Origin: Aegilops tauschii subsp. strangulata
Lineage: Eukaryota > Streptophyta > Magnoliopsida > Poales > Poaceae
Reading direction: 5' to 3'
DNA: 64,000 bases
NCBI RefSeq assembly: GCF_002575655.3
Contig: NC_053039.3
Location: 378,735,633-378,799,632 of the forward strand
Below, in pieces: positions 56,802-64,000 of this stretch (the first letter of the stretch is position 1; each line of letters starts with the position of its first letter). The notes beneath the pieces were generated by a model. It was not told the DNA's origin and made no database searches. It saw nothing but the letters and a program-made list of their open reading frames with translations. Made by a program: the position numbers and the translations under genes.

Positions 56802-57358
56802 AAATTAACCCAAAACAAAAATAACTGGGCGAGCTGCTGGGTCCCTGGTGTCAGCCGCTCGTTGTGCAACTCTCTCGTTTATTGACTACGTTGACAATGG
56901 CATGGGACCCAGATTTTTATTGGATTGAAATAAGGAGGCACTTGCTTGCGTAATGCCATGACCTTGGCGGGTCCCTGCTGTCATCCTCTCCACGTACAAT
57001 CATCTCCTGATTGTGTACGCGCCAACTTGGTAGGCCCACAAGTCAGCCTCTAAACCCGTGGAGGACAAATACAACCCATTTAAAAAAAATAACTACCCAT
57101 TCCATACGTTCAAACGGAAAGTTCAACATTCAGAGCAAAGTAACAGGTCTGATCCACATATAGAGTACTGAACTTCCACGTTGACAACCATCATAGCCAA
57201 GTTCACTATCTACTCCCACTAATACTCTAGTAGCGTACAAACACTAACTTACTCTTAGCTAACTAGACGATGCCGGCCGCCATCTGCGGTACATGCTAAA
57301 CGCTGGCACCGGCGTCCTCCGCCTCGCCTCAGACTTGCCAGAGGTGCGATAGGGCGTG
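56802..57358. other. CACTA-3 spacer downstream of the helical ORF
   Basis: GTGGGTCCC / TCAGCCTCT phrases like those in the 54-55 kb duplication recur at 56835-57060. The remainder to 57358 is the 3' side of the minus-strand ORF. Confidence 0.5.
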
Positions 57359-57778
57359 TTACTCGCGCGCGTTGGCCCTTTCCATGCCGGTGTGGTCCAC
57401 CGAAGCTTCGGCTTCTAAGCGGGAAACCCACTTGACGAGCTGGTAGTAAAAATCGGCGTCGCGAACGCGTGCGTGCCCGACAGCCTCCAGGGCTATTTGT
57501 CGGGCGCCGGCCTCCACGTAGTCGGCCCAGGTGCGGGCGCTCTGCTCGCGACTCAGAGCGTCGGTGCGCTGCTGCTCCATGTCCCGCTGGCGGCCCAAAT
57601 CGGCGATACGCTGCTCCCCCGCCAAGCGGTCGCGCTCCAACAACTCCTCGATCTCCGCATTGCCATCTAAAGACCGATAGAATGCCTCCTCCCTCCGTCT
57701 GCCTTCTGGTGAAAAACTGAACACTAGTTCCGGCGGTGACCGCCTCCGGCCTCGCCTATCGCGGACGGGCGGGGGCAT
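57359..57778 (-). CDS. Helical protein of 139 residues, CACTA-3 cargo
   Basis: Single frame from ATG 57778 to TAA 57359-57361. Residues 1-14 are Arg/Pro-rich (PPPVRDRRGRRRSPP), a possible nuclear localisation signal. Residues about 28-125 are charged helix (EIEELLERDRLAGEQRIADL, RTDALSREQSARTWADYVEA) with a heptad-like pattern. A TATAAG box lies at 57896-57891, 118 bp upstream. No domain is recognised. It recalls the coiled-coil ORF 33475-34221 of CACTA-L in style. It is probably carried cargo, not transposase: it is far too short and lacks DDE-type motifs. Expression is unproven. Confidence 0.6.
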   Translation of the reverse strand: MPPPVRDRRGRRRSPPELVFSFSPEGRRREEAFYRSLDGNAEIEELLERDRLAGEQRIADLGRQRDMEQQRTDALSREQSARTWADYVEAGARQIALEAVGHARVRDADFYYQLVKWVSRLEAEASVDHTGMERANARE

Positions 57779-57890
57779 GGCGGACGTGGCGAGAGCGAGG
57801 ATAAGTGGCGAGCGACGTCGGGCCGGTGGGGGCTTATGAGGATAGGGCGAGTTGGGTCACGGTGCCACCATAGAAGGCCGGGAAACAGTA

Positions 57891-57896
57891 CTTATA
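57891..57896 (-). promoter_or_regulatory. TATA box of the CACTA-3 ORF
   Basis: Minus-strand TATAAG (CCTATAAGTA), 118 bp before the ATG. Confidence 0.55.
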
Positions 57897-57899
57897 GGC

Positions 57900-60041
57900 G
57901 GAAGGTAGCGCGACGGTCATCGGAATTCAATGCATAATTAAGCAGGCATGGCTTATCGCGCCAGCTTGCCATGGAAAACTAGAGAAACTGAAATTCTGAC
58001 TGTGCCGTCCCGTCCCGTCCATGCTGGGCCGCACGCCGGCATGACGGTCAAACGAGTGCACTCGAATCATCTCCCTCCTTGTCAATAATGATTCCACGGA
58101 TTTAAAAGGCCCGCAACAATTAAAGCGCATCTTTTTTCGCATCAGTTAGCTGCCTTAATTACGGCCGGCTGCATGCAGGCACTCAAAATCGCTCGCAGCC
58201 AGTATGCGGAGTAGCATGCAACGAGTCGCAGCCGAGGGCATTAGTTGATGAACTTTAGCTGGGAGATAAGGCATTTGCGAACGTTTTCGCTGCCAGTTTC
58301 TTCAGATTCGCATGGCATTTTCTTCAGAGCAGCTTGTCAGTTTCTTCAGAGGTAGGCATTTTTATTCAAAAAACTGCCACTTTGGATCTTGCGTCGCAAC
58401 TAAAACAGCCAGGAGCACATTAGTAGGCTAGCTAGTGATCGATCAGTAACTTGTAAACACTGAGCGAACAGATATAAGGAACTGTTAATGCATCTCAATG
58501 ATTCACAGATCATATACCAATATGTAGCTCCAAAAGAAAAGATCAGCCACAACTAAAACCAACTAGTATGATTCCCATACATAAGATCAACATGTTAATG
58601 CATCTCAATGATTCACAGATCATATACAAATATGTAGCTCCAAAAGCAAAGATCTAGAAAAAACATATGTTCTTCCTACTAACATGGATGCTTCTCTTGG
58701 CCAACATTCAGTATAGACTGAAAGAGAAATTTGTTTGTGAAGTCTACAATTCCTCTTGCAAACGTAACTAGTTTCACCTACAGCTGGAACCATCAGAATG
58801 AACCACACATGATGGAGGAACATCCACTGCAATATGATTTGGTCTTCTCTTGATCACACAGCGAAACTATTTTCGGAATACAAACTTTAACTTAGGCAAA
58901 ATGATGCCCATTGTATAATCAGACCAAAGCAATGAAGCACCTAGTGTTGGCCAATAAATAGTACAATACTACTTTTCTGCAGTCCATGAAGTGACTATCC
59001 AATCTTCCTGTGTCTATTTTCAAATGGCACTGCATGCAGTGACTATACTATTCTCTTGTGCAGTTCAACCAAAATTGCGGTCACTTTGCGTGTTTGCCAA
59101 ATAGCAATGGGCAGACATCTCTGTCTGCACAAATATCAAGCAGCTAGTAAACATATACCCCACCTTGTATTTTCGGTTTAAACATGTCACTTCCGCTTAG
59201 CATCTGTCATGTTTTGCACTGAACAATTTGATATAGTCATGTTTTGCCCTGGACAATTTCATACTGAATTGATTTTCTTGTTCAGAGCAGAAATATAGCA
59301 CCTATTCTTCATCAGACCAAGGATCCATGTTCGCAGTGATGGAAGAGGTGAAATCGATACAACCGAAATTGAGCATCCAATCATTGAATCCTGTCCTGCA
59401 CCTCCAATGTAGGTCCACCCTGCCAATAAATTCACATGCAAACCACTAGTATTACTATCTAATGACAGTACAAAAAGAGTAGCAAGATAGTAGCAAACCA
59501 TGTACCTTCTTAATGAACAGCTCATAGTGCCACCAATTGGATATAAAGGTTTGGAAGAAAACATGCTCCTAATGTTGAACCAGCTGGACTTTTTGTGCAG
59601 TTCCACTAAAATCGAGCATCCCTGTTTGCACAGATATTGAAAGTGTGATTACTATAAAAGTGGCACTAGTTGAAGCATAGACTCACAAATATAAGCATTC
59701 CAATTTCTTAATGGGAAAAGGTAGCAAGACTGTTTCTAACCACCTGTTTGAAGGAATAAATAAGGCAACAGAGGCTGATGTCAGAAAGGCATATATAGTT
59801 CTTTCTGAAAGAATGATCGATTCCTGACCTTTCCTCTTCTTTTAAGCATATTTTGTTCAGTTCAACTAAAATAAAATGCCATCACCGCCTTGACAATTCA
59901 GTGACACAGTACAAAAGGAAATGACTTAACATTACATCATGATGTCAGGTATGTAGTCAACAGGCATTAGAGACAAACTTACAGACCTCCTTCGATAACA
60001 TAATGAACATTAATTTTAACAAAGGTGTGACTAGCTTTACC
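57900..60041. other. CACTA-3 or host non-coding sequence before the Copia element
   Basis: A 50-bp phrase with GATTCACAGATCATATAC is duplicated (58491-58545, 58602-58655). The phrase TGTGCAGTTCAACCAAAAT and variants recur at about 59058, 59595 and 59853. Short frames only (largest 115 codons at 59259-59606 on the minus strand). It could be a decayed intron-rich gene; I cannot support one. Confidence 0.4.
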
Positions 60042-61783
60042 TGAAGGAAATATGCCCTAGAGGCAATAATAAAGTATTATTTATTTCCTTATATCATGAT
60101 AAATGTTTATTATTCATGCTAGAATTGTATTAACCGGAAACATAATACATGTGTGAATACATAGACAAACAGAGTGTCACTAGTATGCCTCTACTTGACT
60201 AGCTCGTTAATCAAAGATGGTTATGTTTCCTAGCCATAGACATGAGTTGTCATTTGATTAACGGGATCACCTCATTAGGACAATGACGTGATTGACTTGA
60301 CCCATTCCGTTAGCTTAGCACTCGATCGTTTAGTATGTTGTTATTGCTTTCTTCATGACTTATACATGTTCCTATGACTATGAGATTATGCAACTCCCGT
60401 TTACCGGAGGAACACTTTGTGTGCTACCAAACGTCACAACGTAACTGGGTGATTATAAAGGTGCTCTACAGGTGTCTCCAAAGGTACTTGTTGGGTTGGC
60501 GTATTTCGAGATTAGGATTTGTCACTCCGATTGTCGGAGAGGTATCTCTGGGCCCACTCGGTAATGCACATCACTATAAGCCTTGCAAGCATTGTGACTA
60601 AAGAGTTAGTTGCGGGATGATGTATTACGGAACGAGTAAAGAGACTTGCCGGTAACGAGATTGAACTAGGTATCGAGATACCGATGATCGAATCTCGGGC
60701 AAGTAACATACCGATGACAAAGGCAACAACGTATGTTGTTATGCGGTCTGACCGATAAAGATCTTCGTAGAATATGTAGGAACCAATATGAGCATCTAGG
60801 TTCTGCTATTGGTTATTGACCGGAGAGGTGTCTCGGTCATGTCTACATAGTTCTCGAACCCGTAGGGTCCGCACGCTTAAAGTTACGATGACAGTTATAT
60901 TATGAGTTTATATGTTTTGATATACCGAAGGTTGTTCGGAGTCCCGGATGTGATCACGGACATGACGAGGAGTCTCGAAATGGTCGAGACATAAAGATTG
61001 ATATATTGGACGACTATATTCGGACACCGGAAGTGTTCCGGAGAAGTTTCGGATAAAACCGGAGTGCCGGAGGGGTTACCGGAACCCCCTGGGGAAGTAT
61101 TGGGCCTTAGTGGGCCTGAGGGGAGAGAGAGGGCAGCAGCCCAGGAGGTGGCGCACCCCCTCCATGAGGAGTCCAAATTGGACTTGGGGAGGGGGCGCGG
61201 CCCCTCTTTCCCTCTCCCTCTCCCTCTCTTTCCTTCCCCCTTCTCTCTTCCTAGTTGGACTAGGAAAGGGGAGTCCTACTCCTACTAGGAGGAGGACTCC
61301 CCCCCTCCTTGGCGCGCCCCAAGGGCCGGCCGGCCTCCCCCCTTGCTCCTTTATATACGAGGGCAGGGGGGCACCTCTGGACACACAATTGATATACGAT
61401 ATTTTGGCCGTGTGCGGTGCCCCCCTCCACCATATTACACCTCGATAATATCGTAGCGGAGCTTAGGCGAAGCCCTGCGTCGGTAGAACATCATCATCGT
61501 CACCACGCCGTCGTGCTGACAAAACTCTCCCTCAACACTCGGCTGGATCGGAGTTTGAGGGACGTCATCGAGCTGAACGTGTGCTGAACTCGGAGGTGCC
61601 GTGCGTTCGGTACTTGATCTTTCGGATCGTGAAGACGTACGACTACATCAACCGCGTTGTGTTAACGCTTCCGCTTTCAGTCTACGAGGGTATGTGGACA
61701 ACACTCTCCCCTCTGGTTGCTATGCATCACCATGATCTTGCGTGTGCGTAGGAATTTTTTTGAAATTACTACGTTCCCCAACA
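60042..61783 (+). repeat. 5' LTR of the Copia element
   Basis: 1742 bp, typical Angela/BARE size. TATATA promoter box at 61352-61357, followed by a GC-poor leader. Confidence 0.93.
61352..61357 (+). promoter_or_regulatory. Copia LTR TATA box
   Basis: TTTATATACGAGGG, the position of the known BARE-type LTR promoter. Confidence 0.7.
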
Positions 61784-61784
61784 G

Positions 61785-61796
61785 TGGCATCGGAGC
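61785..61796 (+). promoter_or_regulatory. Copia primer-binding site
   Basis: TGGCATCGGAGC, two bases from the Met-tRNA primer site, one base after the LTR end. Confidence 0.75.
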
Positions 61797-63019
61797 CAGG
61801 TTTTATGCGTTGATGCTATGCACGAGTAGAACACAAGTGAGTTGTGGGCGATATAAGTCATACTGCTTACTAGCATGTCATACTTTGGTTCAGCGGTATT
61901 GTGAGATGAAGCGGCCCGGACCGACATTACGCGTACGCTTACGCGAGACTAGTTTCACCGTTGCGAGCACTCGTTGCTTAAAGGTGACTGGCGAGTGTCT
62001 GTCTCTCTCACTTTAGTTGAACCGAGTGTGGCTACGCCCGGTCCTTGCGAAGGTTAAAACATCACCAACTTGACAAACTATCGTTGTGGTTTTGATGCGT
62101 AGGTAAGAACGGTTCTTGCTAAGCCCGTAGCAGCCACGTAAAACTTGCAACAACAAAGTAGAGGACGTCTAACTTGTTTTTGCGGGGCATGTTGTGATGT
62201 GATATGGTCAAGACATGATGCTATATTTTATTGTATGAGATCATGTTTGGTAACCGAGTTATCGGCAACTGGTAGGAGCCATATGGTTGTCGCTTTATTG
62301 TATGCAATGCAATCGCCATGTAATTGTTTTACTTTATCACTAAGCGGTAGCGATAGTCGTAAAAGCAATAAGTTGGCGAGACGACAACGATACTATGATG
62401 GAGATCAAGGTGTCGCACCGGTGACGATGGTGATCATGACGGTGCTTCGGAGATGGAGATCACAAGCACAAGATGATGATGGCCATATCATATCACTTAT
62501 ATTGATTGCATGTGATGTTAATCTTTTATGCATCTTATCTTGCTTTGATTGACAGTAGCATTATAAGATGATCTCTCACTAAAATTTCAAGATAAAAGTG
62601 TTCTCCCTGAGTATGCACCGTTGTGAAAGTTCTTCGTGCTGAGACACCACGTGATGATCGGGTGTGATAGGCTCTACGTTCAAATACAATGGGTGCAAAA
62701 CAGTTGCACACGCGGAATACTCAGGTTAAACTTGACGAGCCTAGCATATGCAGATATGGCCTCGGAACACGGAGACCGAAAGGTCGAGCGTGAATCATAT
62801 AGTAGATATGATCAACATAGTGATGTTCACCATTGAAACTAGTCCATCTCACATGATGACCGGACATGGTTTAGTTGATTTGGATCACGTAATCACTTAG
62901 ATGATTAGAGGAATGTCTATCTAAGTGGGAGTTCTTAAGTAATATGATTAATTGAACTTGAATTTATCATGAACTTAGTACCTGATAGTATCTTGTTTGT
63001 CTATGTTAATTGTAGATGA
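61797..63019 (+). other. Copia untranslated leader
   Basis: 1.2 kb between primer site and gag ATG without conserved coding sequence; it should hold the packaging signal, which cannot be located by eye. Confidence 0.6.
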
Positions 63020-63860
63020 ATGGCCCGTGCTGTTGTTCCGTTGAATTTTAATGCGTTCCTTGAGAAAGCAAAGTTGAAAGATGATAGTAGCAATTACACG
63101 GACTGGGTCCGTAACTTGAGGATTATCCTCATTGCTGCACAGAAGAATTACGTCCTGGAAGCGCCGCTAGGTGCCAGGCCTCCTGCAAGAGCAACACCAG
63201 AAGTTATGAACGTCTGGCAGAGCAAAGCTGATGACTACTCGATAGTTCAGTGTGCCATGCTTTACAGCTTAGAACCGGGTCTTCAACGACGTTTTGAACG
63301 TCATGGAGCATATGAGATGTTCCAGGAGTTGAAGTTAATATTTCAAGCAAATGCCCGGATTGAGAGATATGAAGTCTCCAATAAGTTCTACAGCTACAAG
63401 ATGGAAGAGAATAGTTCTGTCAGTGAGCATATACTCAAAATGTCTGGGTATAATAAACACTTGATTCAACCGGGAGTTAATCTTCCGGATGATAGCGTCA
63501 TTGACAGAATTCTTTAATCACTGCCACCAAGCTACAAGAGCTTCGTGATGAACTATAACATGCAAGGGATGGATAAGACAATTCCCGAGCTCTTCGCAAT
63601 GCTAAAGGCAGCGGAGGTAGAAATCAAAAGGAGCATCAAGTATTGATGGTCAGTAAAACCACTAGTTTCAAGAAAAAGGGCAAAGGGAAGAAGAAGGGGA
63701 ACTTCAAGAAGAACAGCAAGCAAGTTGCTGTTCAGGAGAAGAAATCCAAGTCTGGACCTAAGCCTGAAACTGAGTGCTTCTACTGCAAGCAGACTGGTCA
63801 CTGGAAGCGGAACTGCCCCAAGTATTTGGCGGATAAGAAGGATGGCAAGGTTAACAAAGG
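63020..63860 (+). pseudogene. gag region of the Copia element, damaged
   Basis: ATG at 63020 opens MARAVVPLNFNAFLEKAK, the standard start of BARE/Angela gag. The UBN2-like retrotransposon gag domain follows (SNYTDWVRNLRIILIAAQ). A stop at 63516-63518 falls at a position normally read through in the family, and one base is missing from an A-run near 63630, shifting the frame. Farther on, the zinc knuckle CFYCKQTGHWKRNC (about 63778-63819) lies in the third frame. Gag forms the virus-like particle in the cytoplasm; this copy could not make it. Confidence 0.88.
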
Positions 63861-63879
63861 TATATGTGATATACATGTT

Positions 63880-64000
63880 ATTGATGTGTACCTTACTAAT
63901 GCTCGCAGTAGCTCCTGGGTATTTGATACTGGTTCTGTTGCTAATATTTGCAACTCGAAACAGGGGCTACGGATCAAGCGAAGATTGGCTAAGGACGAGG
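63880..64000 (+). pseudogene. Start of the Copia protease region
   Basis: The frame reads SSWVFDTGSVANIC, with the D-T-G active-site triad of aspartic proteases, and runs off the window at 64000. The rest of pol is outside. It shares its reading frame with the zinc knuckle, so only the upstream stop and frameshift separate them. Confidence 0.8.

Larger units (their letters stand above)
52961..64000. mobile_element. CACTA-3, left part; right end not in the window
   Basis: Begins CACTACAAAAAAAGACAC at 52961 after TAA (52958-52960) inside the F-box-type pseudogene. Followed by TATGACA/CATGACAG subterminal phrases (52985-53200), GATGAACAG repeats, a 580-bp duplication, a fold-back element, one ORF with TATA box, and a Copia insertion from 60042. 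I found no right terminus, so it may extend past 64000 or be truncated between 58140 and 60041. No transposase is seen. Confidence 0.65.
60042..64000 (+). mobile_element. Copia retrotransposon, Angela/BARE/WIS type, 5' part
   Basis: The LTR (60042-61783) starts TGAAGGAAATATGCCCTAGA where family members have TGTTGGAAATATGCC, and ends ACGTTCCCCAACA. The primer-binding site follows, then a leader and gag from 63020 to the protease region at the window edge. The 3' LTR and TSD lie outside. The 5-bp left flank is TTTAC plus C at 60041. This is the best recognised element of the window. Confidence 0.95.

Noticed and set aside
52961..57358. A complete small CACTA ending before the ORF
   Set aside because: No TAGTG terminus with TAA duplication is found in this interval.
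59259..59606. 115-codon frame, minus strand
   Set aside because: No recognisable domain, no promoter, and text resembles non-coding repeats around it.

Overview
The window is plant nuclear DNA from a Triticeae grass (wheat, Aegilops, barley or a close relative). The evidence is the repeats: Gypsy LTRs that begin TGATACGTCTCCAACGTATC, a Copia LTR that begins with the BARE/Angela/WIS signature (ATATGCCCTAGAGGCAATAATAAA type), and CACTA transposons with cereal subterminal repeats. There are no bacterial operons, CRISPR arrays or clear tRNA/rRNA genes. Family names come from memory of the sequences, not from a search.

Nearly everything is a nest of transposons, which target-site duplications (TSDs) take apart cleanly. 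Left block: a solo Gypsy LTR (318-5723, TSD CAGTA) is split by a 3.8-kb CACTA element, CACTA-1 (1750-5589, TSD ATC). Next is part of a second LTR of that type (6074-6906), broken by CACTA-2, which starts at 6907. CACTA-2 is itself split by retrotransposon C (7821-49948, TSD GCCGC), so its remainder reappears at 49954. Element C holds three insertions: Gypsy element A (9770-19737, TSD GTGCG), the large CACTA-L (21471-36777, TSD TTA), and Gypsy element B (37792-47895, TSD GAACT), a relative of A. CACTA-L contains a 4.2-kb solo LTR, D (23847-28066, TSD CGAGG). Right block: after CACTA-2 is lost near 51140, an F-box/FBD-type pseudogene (51386-52960) is cut by CACTA-3 (from 52961). CACTA-3 carries a fold-back element and one open reading frame, and probably hosts a Copia Angela/BARE element (60042 to beyond 64000).

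The most gene-like content is cargo inside the CACTA elements. CACTA-L shows no transposase but carries five gene-like units: a three-exon B3-fold protein, two Ala-rich/helical units, one coiled-coil ORF with a TATA box, and a DEDD-type 3'-5' exonuclease-like protein whose catalytic residues are partly substituted. CACTA-2 holds a broken copy of the exonuclease-like gene, CACTA-1 a broken protein with B3-like segments, and CACTA-3 a 139-residue helical protein with its own TATA box. I recognise no essential host gene. The best candidate for something undescribed is this recurring cargo set on transposase-less CACTA elements.
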